Positions 1-6,344 of a stretch of DNA of 7,780 bases are shown here, piece by piece (positions within the stretch are counted from its first letter, which is position 1; every line of letters begins with the position of its first letter). The notes beneath the pieces are model-generated. The model did no database searches, had not been told where the DNA came from, and saw only the letters and a list, made by a program, of their open reading frames with translations. The DNA is taken from the NCBI GenBank assembly GCA_021107345.1, contig JAIOSX010000028.1, positions 1 to 7,780 of the forward strand, written 5' to 3'. The translations under genes and the position numbers were made by a program. Source of the stretch: Candidatus Aegiribacteria sp. (GTDB lineage: Bacteria > Fermentibacterota > Fermentibacteria > Fermentibacterales > Fermentibacteraceae).

Positions 1-358
1 CCTTCTCAAGCCACAATCTAAGCAGGATGTCTTCGGAAGGTACCATGGCCAGAGCCTCTTCGGATCTCCTGGACATATCCAGGAGGGATACTTTCCATCC
101 GTACAGATCCTCTCCGGAATCCTGCTGAATGCTGTCAAGTAGAAGAATGCATTCGTCTTCCCTTCCAGTTCCATGATAAATACCGGCAATTCTGTAAAGA
201 ATAACGTTCCGGGGAATATCATCTTCCCTCAGGAGTTCAAGGAGTTCCGAAATAGCCTGCTCATTCAACCCGGAAAGGATGAGTGAATCCACGTGATGAA
301 GGGATGCTGACATTAAGGGCAACGATACAGATAATAGAAATAAAAGGAGTTTAAGCAT
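1..358 (-). CDS. Exported TPR-like helical-repeat protein, N-terminal part only
   Basis: This frame is open from an ATG at 358..356 to the left edge of the window (119 codons), so the C-terminus lies outside. Residues 1-18 look like a Sec signal peptide: one Lys at position 3, a run of Leu/Phe/Val, then a small-residue stretch (MSAS, residues 16-19) where signal peptidase could cut. The mature part is helical and charged. It contains a TPR-like helix pair around residues 50-75, with the pattern YRIAGIYHGTGREDE followed by a Leu-rich second helix, and probably two or three more degenerate repeats. TPR proteins usually act as scaffolds for protein contacts; the partner here is unknown. The gene starts 13 bp after the purH stop, with only a weak ribosome site (TGGA, 7 bases before the ATG), so it is probably the next gene of the same operon. 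No lipobox cysteine is visible. The family is not recognised; the exported helical-repeat call is inferred from composition and pattern. Confidence 0.72.
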   Translation of the reverse strand, partial: MLKLLLFLLSVSLPLMSASLHHVDSLILSGLNEQAISELLELLREDDIPRNVILYRIAGIYHGTGREDECILLLDSIQQDSGEDLYGWKVSLLDMSRRSEEALAMVPSEDILLRLWLEK

Positions 359-371
359 TTATTGATCCAGT

Positions 372-1856
372 CTAATGTTTGAAATGCCGGGTTCCTGTGA
401 ATACCATGGCCATGCCATGCTGATTCACAGCATCGATTACTTCCTGATCGCGGATGGATCCTCCCGGTTGCACTATTGCAGCAATCCCCTCTTCGGCAGC
501 CCGGTCAGGTCCGTCTCTGAAGGGGAATAATCCGTCGGAAGCCAGTACCGCACCTTCAAGGGAGTGCCCCTCCCTTTTCGCCCTTCTGACGGCGAGATCA
601 AGGCTTTCGATTCTGCTCATCTGACCTGCCCCCACGCCAAGTGTACCCATACTGTCGCCAATAACTATGGCGTTGCTTTTAACGGACCTGCATACCCGCC
701 ACAGGATATCCATGGCAACCAGCTCCTGATCTGACGGCTGTCGTGCTGAAACCACATTTATCTCTTCCAGACCGCTGAGGGGATCCGGGTCCTGAATCAA
801 AAGTCCTCCCCGGATGCTTCTGACCTGCCTTCCACCCGCGCTGTCGTCCGGTATCCTTAGTATTCTCAGCTTCTTCCTTTTCTGAAGCCGCAGCAGAGCA
901 TCTTCATCGAATGAAGGAGCCATTACTATTTCCAGAAATATTCCTTTCAATCTGGCAACGAGTTCCATGTCCACATTACAGTTCAGGGCGAGTATCCCTC
1001 CGTACGGTGAGATACTGTCAGCTCTGAAAGCGTTATCGAAAGCTTCCCTGGGAGTCTTTCCACTTCCGGCACCACAGGGATTACCGTGCTTTATGAGAAC
1101 GGCTGCAATGGAATCTTCCGGCATATCTACCGTGAGATCCCATGCGGCGGTGGCATCCAGAAAATTGTTGTAGCTCATGGCTTTTCCGCCCAGGATCTCC
1201 GCGCTTCCAAAGCCTTTTCTGGGCCATGTAAAATGCACAACAGCTGATTGATGAGGATTCTCACCGTACCGGAGCTCGGGCACAAATCCCCGCTCAAGGC
1301 TCAATGATATCTCAAGATCGTAACGCGATGTAATATCGAAGGTTCTCGATGCCATCATCCGTCTGAACTCCTCATTGTCATGTTCGTTTGAAATAGCTTC
1401 AAGCACAGCAGGGAACACATCGCATCCGACAGCTGATATGACATGATGCCAGTTCTTGGCAGCGGCGCGGGCCATTGTTGGGCCACCGATATCGATAAAT
1501 TCAACCAGTTCCGGATCATCCGCTTCCATTCCGGCTGTTTTTTCGAAGGGATAGAAATCGACGGCCACCAGGTCGAATACCGACTTGCCTTCCCTTATTC
1601 TGTTCACCCTGTCTTCTCCTGCGGCAAGGATAGAAGCGTGAAGTTCGGGATGAAGGGTTTTGACCCTTCCGCCCAGCAGTGAACTTATGCCTGTGATATC
1701 CTCGGTAGGGATCACGTCGGTTCCGCTCTTTTGAATATGGTCCGCGGTACCTCCTGACGCGTATATTTTCCATCCTATGCTGGAAAGCCCTGAGGCCAGC
1801 TCATCCAGCCCCTTCTTGTTCCATGCGCTGATCAGAGCGGTTCTTCTTTCAGCCAT
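372..1856 (-). CDS. purH: Bifunctional AICAR formyltransferase / IMP cyclohydrolase PurH
   Basis: This enzyme catalyses the last two steps of de novo purine synthesis in the cytoplasm: it formylates AICAR with 10-formyl-tetrahydrofolate, then closes the ring to IMP. The N-terminal MGS-like cyclohydrolase domain (about residues 1-190) carries GGRVKTLHP (62-70, Lys66), FYPF (Tyr102) and IDIGGP (121-126, Asp122) with Lys134 further on, the known active-site residues. The transformylase part carries LRYGENPHQ (195-203), IKHGNPCG with the catalytic Lys256-His257 pair, VKSNAIV (Asn395), GAGQMSR, QPGGSIRD and the C-terminal RHFKH. Both activities therefore look intact. I chose the ATG at 1856 because it reads MAERRTALIS like other family members and follows GGAGG. 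An in-frame ATG 24 bases earlier (1880) has no ribosome site and lies deeper inside nadE. The length, 494 residues, is slightly short of the 510-530 usual. The gene overlaps the nadE end by 8 bp. One oddity is the phosphate-binding loop near residues 10-16, which reads SAWNKKG where most relatives have SVSDKTG. Confidence 0.97.
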   Translation of the reverse strand: MAERRTALISAWNKKGLDELASGLSSIGWKIYASGGTADHIQKSGTDVIPTEDITGISSLLGGRVKTLHPELHASILAAGEDRVNRIREGKSVFDLVAVDFYPFEKTAGMEADDPELVEFIDIGGPTMARAAAKNWHHVISAVGCDVFPAVLEAISNEHDNEEFRRMMASRTFDITSRYDLEISLSLERGFVPELRYGENPHQSAVVHFTWPRKGFGSAEILGGKAMSYNNFLDATAAWDLTVDMPEDSIAAVLIKHGNPCGAGSGKTPREAFDNAFRADSISPYGGILALNCNVDMELVARLKGIFLEIVMAPSFDEDALLRLQKRKKLRILRIPDDSAGGRQVRSIRGGLLIQDPDPLSGLEEINVVSARQPSDQELVAMDILWRVCRSVKSNAIVIGDSMGTLGVGAGQMSRIESLDLAVRRAKREGHSLEGAVLASDGLFPFRDGPDRAAEEGIAAIVQPGGSIRDQEVIDAVNQHGMAMVFTGTRHFKH

Positions 1857-2592
1857 TGTCCTCCATCCATTTTCTGGCATTGAAATATACTATCGGATTC
1901 CTTTTATGTTCCGTAGACTTGACCATCTTTTCTATTATTGTGGCTGCTGACACGGAGATATTCCCTCCCTGGAAATATGCTCTGATATCCTCGTAGGAAA
2001 CTCCCATTTCCTCCTCATCACTCTGCCCCGGCCAGAGCCCTGCGGACGGTACTCTGTCGATAACCCATTCAGGCAATCCGATAACCGCGGCTAACTCTCT
2101 TACCTCATTCTTGTACAATCTCCCGATGGGAAGAAGATCGGCGGCCCCATCCCCCCACTTCGTCCAGTAGCCGACAAGTATCTCCGAGTAGTTGCTGGTT
2201 CCCAGGACGAGCCTTCCCGAAGAATGAGCGTACAGCATAGCCATTCTCAGCCGTGATTTGATGTTCGCCAGATTCAATACAGATGTATCATCAAGGCTGC
2301 CGGAGAAGGTCTGCAGGACAGGAGAAAGATCGACAGTCCTGTATCCTATTCCAAGGTGTTCCGCTATTTTCACACCATCATCCGTATCCGATTGCATGCT
2401 CCCGCAGGGCATTATCAATCCGAGTATATTCTCAGTTCCCAGGGCTTCAGCACACAGCGCAGCTGAAACCGCAGAGTCCAGCCCACCGCTCAGGCCGACA
2501 ACCACACCGGTCGCGGATGCTCCGGATACAGTCTCCTTTATCCATTCCTGAATCGTATCCGCCAATGCAGTAAAGTCAATCAAGCGTTTCAT
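1849..2592 (-). CDS. nadE: NH3-dependent NAD+ synthetase NadE
   Basis: NadE performs the last step of NAD+ synthesis: it adenylates nicotinate adenine dinucleotide with ATP, then amidates it to NAD+. The protein has 247 residues and is a single N-type ATP pyrophosphatase domain without the N-terminal nitrilase-like glutaminase of long NadE forms, so ammonia should be the direct nitrogen donor. Visible motifs are the PP-loop GLSGGLDSAV (33-42), NIKSRLRM (110-117), GTSNYSE (131-137), the substrate-binding stretch YWTKWGDGAADLLPIG (142-157), PSAGLWPGQSDE (182-193) and HKRNP (229-233). All are as expected for an active enzyme; GTSN in place of the commoner GTGN is a known type of variation. The ATG lies 3 bp past the rnr stop and follows AGGGA at 7 bases, so it is probably coupled to rnr. 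Its own stop lies 8 bp inside purH. Confidence 0.97.
   Translation of the reverse strand: MKRLIDFTALADTIQEWIKETVSGASATGVVVGLSGGLDSAVSAALCAEALGTENILGLIMPCGSMQSDTDDGVKIAEHLGIGYRTVDLSPVLQTFSGSLDDTSVLNLANIKSRLRMAMLYAHSSGRLVLGTSNYSEILVGYWTKWGDGAADLLPIGRLYKNEVRELAAVIGLPEWVIDRVPSAGLWPGQSDEEEMGVSYEDIRAYFQGGNISVSAATIIEKMVKSTEHKRNPIVYFNARKWMEDNG
1860..1864 (-). promoter_or_regulatory. Ribosome binding site deciding the purH start
   Basis: On the minus strand GGAGG lies 3 bases before the ATG at 1856, inside the last codons of nadE. The spacing is short, but the preceding GGATGG widens the pairing region. No comparable site precedes the upstream in-frame ATG at 1880, which supports the shorter PurH and suggests that purH translation is coupled to nadE termination. 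Confidence 0.55.
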
Positions 2593-2595
2593 GTT

Positions 2596-4710
2596 TCATT
2601 CCCTGAGTGGTTTCAGTGACAATTTTCTTTTCATGGGATCAACGGTGAGAACCTCAACCCTGAGGAGCGAACCTTCATGATAGGGTCCCCCAGACTCCGT
2701 GAAGGGAATGGAAGCTCGCAGGATATCCGATCTATGGGCCAGACCTTCAACAGGAACACCTTCCAGTCTTACGAAAACACCGAAGTTCTTTACACCGGTA
2801 ACCACTCCATTGAAAGTCTTTCCGATATTCCTTGACAGGAAAAGCATGGCCATGAGTTCGTCAGCTTCCCTCTCCGCGCTCTCAGCGTTGTCCTCACTTG
2901 CATTGGATGATTCAGCAAGTTCTGAAGGACTGGAATCCAGAACAGGGATCTCACCCTTTTCCTGCATTGCCAGCGCCTGGTGAACAAGCAGGTCGGGATA
3001 GCGGCGGATCGGGCTTGTGAAATGCAGGTAACTCCTCAAAGCCAACCCGAAATGCCCGGTATTCGACGGCAGATAGACAGCTTTCTGCATGGATCTGAGG
3101 ATATACTCAACCGCGAGGTCATGCAGGGGTGAATCCACGAGGTTGTCAAGTATCTTCTTCAGAACAGAAGGGCTGTGTATTTTCCCTCCGGGAAGCGCTA
3201 TTTCAAGCTGGGCAAGCTGCCGCACCAGACGCTCCTCGGATATGGATACCGGCTCGTCATGTACTCTGAAAAGAACAGGCAGGTCTGACCACATGCAGTG
3301 ATCAGCAACGGCTCTGTTGGCTTCAACCATGAAATTCTCGATCATCCTGTGTGCCCTGTCCGAAGGAACGGGTCTGAAACCCTCCGGCCAGCCGTCTTCG
3401 CCGAAAACAACCCGGTACTCGCTGCTCCCCAGGTCAAGAGCACCCCTTCTGAGGCGGATGGAGTCAAGGTCCGCGGAAAGAATTCCCATTGAATCGAAAA
3501 GCTGCCGGAGCTCTTCCCCGGTCCCGTGGCCTTCCAGATACTCAAGAGCCTCTTCGTAGGTCATCCTTCTGTCCGAACGTATAACGGAAGGAACTATAGT
3601 AAATTCCAGACGTTCACCGGATTTGTCGAACTTCATCACAACTGTTCTCGTTGGCCTTTCTTCGTCAGGTTTCAGGCTACAGGCACCGTTGGAAAGTACC
3701 TGAGGAAGCATGGGTAACACCCTGTCCGGAAGGTATACGCTTGTCCCCCTTAGTTCAGCCTCGTTATCAATCTGACTGCCGGAAGCAACGTAATGGGCGA
3801 CATCCGCTATATGCACATACAGAATCCTGATATCATCCTCGATCAACAGTGAAACAGCGTCATCGAAATCCTTTGCGTCCACGGGATCAATGGTAACGGT
3901 CAGAAGATCCCGGAAATCCTTTCTTCCTTCCAGAGACCAGGGCTCTGAAGCCAGTTCTTCAGCAATTTTCACCACACTCAGCGGGAATTCATCGTGAAGG
4001 CCGTGATCAAGCACCACCGAATCTATCAACGCTCCGGGAGAAGAGGGGCTTCCCAGGTCTTTCTTCAAATCGGCTGCAAGTTTCTTTCCCGAATAATCCA
4101 ACGTCGCAAATACAAGCCTTCCCTGTGAGATATCACTATCGGAAACTGTTCTGAGTACTATTTCTCTTGGAAGTACAGGATTCACCGGGTCAATCACCCA
4201 TTTTCTACCTTTTTTTCTTGCTATCCCGCTTATACCCTGCCTGCAGCGTTTGAGTACAGTTTCTACCTTACCCCTGTAACGGCCCTCTCCCGGAAGGGTC
4301 TCAAGCTTTCTGACCATGACAAGATCACCATCAAGTGAGCCTGCTGCGTTACGGGCATCTATCTCTATCCTCTCTCCGGGTGTCTTGACGAAACCGCTGC
4401 CATCCGCGCGAATGATGATGGTTCCCGCCGAAATCCCCAGTTCCGAGGGAAGCGCATATCTTCCACCACCGGCCGGCCACAGCTGCCCGTTATCAACGAG
4501 TTGCTCAACGGCTCCCGAAAGGTCAGGGTGTTCGCCTTCCAGCCTTGCGGCGATCTGCCGGAAAGTCAGTCTGGATGAGGGCTCGCACTGAAAAAGTTCG
4601 AGTACAGTATCTAACGTTTCGGTCTTTGACCCGGAAACACCTGATCCACCGACCGGCATATCAGAGATTCTCATCATTGACCGGTACAAGAAGTGAAGCG
4701 GATCCACCAT
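2596..4710 (-). CDS. rnr: Ribonuclease R, 3'-5' exoribonuclease of the RNase II/R (RNB) family
   Basis: RNase R degrades RNA processively from the 3' end, including structured RNA, and acts in mRNA, rRNA and tmRNA-linked turnover in the cytoplasm. Residue numbers here count from the ATG at 4710 (704 residues). Domain order is an N-terminal winged-helix segment (about 29-85), two cold-shock OB folds (about 95-135 and 145-215), the RNB catalytic domain (about 263-580) and a C-terminal S1 domain (about 630-700, with GVVTGVKNFGVFV). The four metal-binding acids are Asp275, Asp281, Asp283 and Asp284 in the TIDPVDAKDFDDAV motif. SMQKAVY, NTGHFGLAL and HFTSPIRRYPD follow. The protein is shorter than E. 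coli RNase R (about 813) and ends right after the S1 fold, without a Lys-rich tail. The start is uncertain: in-frame ATGs occur at 4725, 4710, 4677, 4674 and 4659. The one at 4710 has GGA 6 bases upstream; the one at 4659 would begin 1 bp past the upstream stop. All conserved domains lie downstream of every candidate. Confidence 0.96.
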   Translation of the reverse strand: MVDPLHFLYRSMMRISDMPVGGSGVSGSKTETLDTVLELFQCEPSSRLTFRQIAARLEGEHPDLSGAVEQLVDNGQLWPAGGGRYALPSELGISAGTIIIRADGSGFVKTPGERIEIDARNAAGSLDGDLVMVRKLETLPGEGRYRGKVETVLKRCRQGISGIARKKGRKWVIDPVNPVLPREIVLRTVSDSDISQGRLVFATLDYSGKKLAADLKKDLGSPSSPGALIDSVVLDHGLHDEFPLSVVKIAEELASEPWSLEGRKDFRDLLTVTIDPVDAKDFDDAVSLLIEDDIRILYVHIADVAHYVASGSQIDNEAELRGTSVYLPDRVLPMLPQVLSNGACSLKPDEERPTRTVVMKFDKSGERLEFTIVPSVIRSDRRMTYEEALEYLEGHGTGEELRQLFDSMGILSADLDSIRLRRGALDLGSSEYRVVFGEDGWPEGFRPVPSDRAHRMIENFMVEANRAVADHCMWSDLPVLFRVHDEPVSISEERLVRQLAQLEIALPGGKIHSPSVLKKILDNLVDSPLHDLAVEYILRSMQKAVYLPSNTGHFGLALRSYLHFTSPIRRYPDLLVHQALAMQEKGEIPVLDSSPSELAESSNASEDNAESAEREADELMAMLFLSRNIGKTFNGVVTGVKNFGVFVRLEGVPVEGLAHRSDILRASIPFTESGGPYHEGSLLRVEVLTVDPMKRKLSLKPLRE
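2600..2604 (-). promoter_or_regulatory. Ribosome binding site of nadE
   Basis: AGGGA on the minus strand sits 7 bases before the nadE ATG and is contained in the last sense codons of rnr. The rnr TGA lies between it and the nadE start, so terminating ribosomes are placed directly on the next start. Confidence 0.6.
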
Positions 4711-5671
4711 CCCTGTTCCATACATTCAGCCTGAATGACAGTGCTGAATGAGAAGCAAGCATCGCGGCCCGGGTGAGCAGGTCAGCAGCAGAATCCATGC
4801 TGTTGGGACACAGTCCGGAGCTCTTCGATGTGGAATTCCAGTTTACTTTGAATTCCGCTGCTTCCCCCTGCAGGGACGCAGACATTTCTACGGATCCGCA
4901 GCCATTGACCGAGATAGTAGCAGAAGCGGCAATCAGTCCTGTCAGGAGGTTCATCAGGTTTTTTCTGACATGGAGCTTCCGGGGCATTCCGCTCTTCTCT
5001 TCGTATGTGAATTTAACTGAAGTTCCACTGGACATCTGACTGAGTTCCAGTACGTCCGCCTCGTTCCCAAGGCTCCATTCACTGTCATCATCATCAGCTG
5101 TGGAATATACGGACAGCCTCTCAAGGAAATTCCTGAGTTCCTCTGTGCCTTCAAGAGCAATGGAGAGTTTTTCTTTCACCTTATCGGTCTGACCGCTATG
5201 AAATCCAGCCAGTTCTATATTCCCCATGATTCTCGCAAGGATATTGTTCATGTTATGAATGAAAAAGGGTAAAAGAGAACCGGTTCTTTCCCACAAAATA
5301 CAGTTCAGGTTCACTGCTTCTCCCGCAAGCACTCCGGCATAACATGCCATTCTACTGAGTATTCTAAAGGCAAAATCGCTCTTATTAAGGAATACGGGAA
5401 ACCCGGTTCCGAAATCAGGTGGAAAGGAGAGGACAACGGCTGCCGGAACACCTGAAGAAAGAAGACTCCTTCCAACCTTCTGGTACATCTTCTCAAGTTC
5501 CTGATTATCACCGGGACAGAAAAGTACTAAGAACATTCTTCCGGAATTGTCATATTTCTCAGGATTCTCATACATTAAACACGGAAATGGAATTCTATCA
5601 TCAATCCATTCCAGTATTTCTTTCTTCCGACTGCCTGTCAGAATAATGGACTCAGGTCTGCTTGCATCCAT
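4661..5671 (-). CDS. Histidine-kinase-like protein with degenerate ATPase domain (putative phosphotransferase or pseudokinase)
   Basis: This 336-residue soluble protein is not a recognised family member. Residues 1-130 form a mixed alpha/beta region of unknown type without membrane segments. Residues 133-190 look like the two-helix dimerisation/phospho-acceptor (DHp) domain of sensor kinases: FFIHNMNNILARIMGNIELA (137-156) matches an H-box with His139 and Asn143 at +4, and a second helix spans about 163-190. An acidic linker DDDDSE (193-198) follows. Residues 232-332 follow the outline of a HATPase domain, from NLLTGLIAAS (241-250) to GSASLLVPV (323-331, like the GTTFxLxLP end of kinases). 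However, the essential N-box Asn is Ala249, the DxGxG box is replaced by WNSTSK (278-283), and the glycine-rich ATP lid is missing. The acid that normally follows the His is Asn140. I infer that it does not use ATP and may pass or remove phosphate, as ChpT-like proteins do, or be a structural relic. It starts 19 bp after pcm with a good ribosome site and overlaps the rnr start. Confidence 0.7.
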   Translation of the reverse strand: MDASRPESIILTGSRKKEILEWIDDRIPFPCLMYENPEKYDNSGRMFLVLFCPGDNQELEKMYQKVGRSLLSSGVPAAVVLSFPPDFGTGFPVFLNKSDFAFRILSRMACYAGVLAGEAVNLNCILWERTGSLLPFFIHNMNNILARIMGNIELAGFHSGQTDKVKEKLSIALEGTEELRNFLERLSVYSTADDDDSEWSLGNEADVLELSQMSSGTSVKFTYEEKSGMPRKLHVRKNLMNLLTGLIAASATISVNGCGSVEMSASLQGEAAEFKVNWNSTSKSSGLCPNSMDSAADLLTRAAMLASHSALSFRLNVWNRDGGSASLLVPVNDENL

Positions 5672-5677
5672 AGTAAA

Positions 5678-5690
5678 CTCTTCTCCCTTT
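5678..5690 (-). promoter_or_regulatory. Purine-rich ribosome binding site of the kinase-like gene
   Basis: Between the pcm stop and the ATG at 5671 the minus strand reads AAAGGGAGAAGAG and then 6 bases to the start. It fills almost the entire 19-bp gap. This supports the ATG at 5671 and argues that the gene is translated rather than decayed. Confidence 0.6.
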
Positions 5691-6344
5691 CTACTGTCTT
5701 CCCGGCTTCACAAGTGGAACGAATCTTACAGGAAGCGATTTTTTCATAACCAGGTCATCACCGTTTCTGGTTACGGATATTAATCTCTGGAACCAGTCTC
5801 CCATAGGCAATACAAGCCTGCCGTATTCCGGATTCAGCTGTTCTTCAAGTCCATCAGGTATTTGCGCAGGAGCAGCGGATACGATTATGTAGTCGTATGG
5901 GCCCCCTGGTGCCCATCCATTGTATCCGTCAACCACAATGAACCTGATATCCGCCCCGGGAACTACGGCAAGAACGGCCTTCTTTGCTTTGACGGCCAGG
6001 TCCGGTATAAGCTCAAGTGTAACCACTTTCATGCCCATGGACGCTAGAATGGCCGTCTGGTAACCTGAACCTGTCCCTATTTCAAGTATACTGTTTCCCG
6101 GTTCACATTCAAGCATCTGAAGCATGAAAGCAACAATATATGGCTGTGAAACGGTCTGGCCGAATCCAATGGGATAGGGATGATTGCCGTAAGCGTCAAC
6201 AAGGCTTGTACCGTGGGGAACGAAATCTTCTCTTGGTATCTTCTTGAAAGCATTGAGAATACGCTCATCGGTAATTCCTGCGTCCACCAGGTCTCTATAA
6301 ACCATTTTCATGCGTAGAATGGCAGATGACGATTCAGGATTCAA
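5691..6344 (-). CDS. pcm: Protein-L-isoaspartate O-methyltransferase
   Basis: This enzyme uses S-adenosylmethionine to methylate isoaspartyl residues formed by protein ageing, which starts their conversion back to aspartate; it is cytosolic and linked to stationary-phase survival in other bacteria. The 217 residues match the usual length (about 205-220). Visible motifs are the family signature GFGQTVSQPY (60-69), the SAM-binding motif I ILEIGTGSGYQTA (86-98), an acidic residue closing the next strand (Glu111), YDYIIVSAAPAQIP (150-163), GRLVLPMGD (175-183) and VRFVPL (206-211). The start is a TTG at 6344 whose TTGA overlaps the rarA stop by 4 bp. A very strong ribosome site 6 bases upstream supports it over the first in-frame ATG at 6311. 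The rare start codon and stop overlap imply coupling to rarA translation. Confidence 0.96.
   Translation of the reverse strand: MNPESSSAILRMKMVYRDLVDAGITDERILNAFKKIPREDFVPHGTSLVDAYGNHPYPIGFGQTVSQPYIVAFMLQMLECEPGNSILEIGTGSGYQTAILASMGMKVVTLELIPDLAVKAKKAVLAVVPGADIRFIVVDGYNGWAPGGPYDYIIVSAAPAQIPDGLEEQLNPEYGRLVLPMGDWFQRLISVTRNGDDLVMKKSLPVRFVPLVKPGRQ

Noticed and set aside
403..422. Overlapping CCATGG/GCCATG palindromes.
   Set aside because: They fall on the conserved HGMAMVFTG codons of purH and are explained by the protein sequence.
1857..1880. Longer PurH with eight extra N-terminal residues starting at 1880.
   Set aside because: These codons are the last codons of nadE in another frame, lack a ribosome site, and are not part of the family's usual N-terminus.
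2258..2573. Plus-strand open frames of about 96 codons opposite nadE, and similar ones opposite rnr and purH.
   Set aside because: They are shadows of strongly conserved minus-strand genes, have no ribosome sites, and resemble no known protein.
4210..4216. Run of seven A on the minus strand in rnr, in a frame suited to ribosomal slippage (A AAA AAA).
   Set aside because: It encodes Lys-Lys in a basic stretch, the rnr frame continues intact through all domains, and no stimulating structure or useful shifted product is evident.
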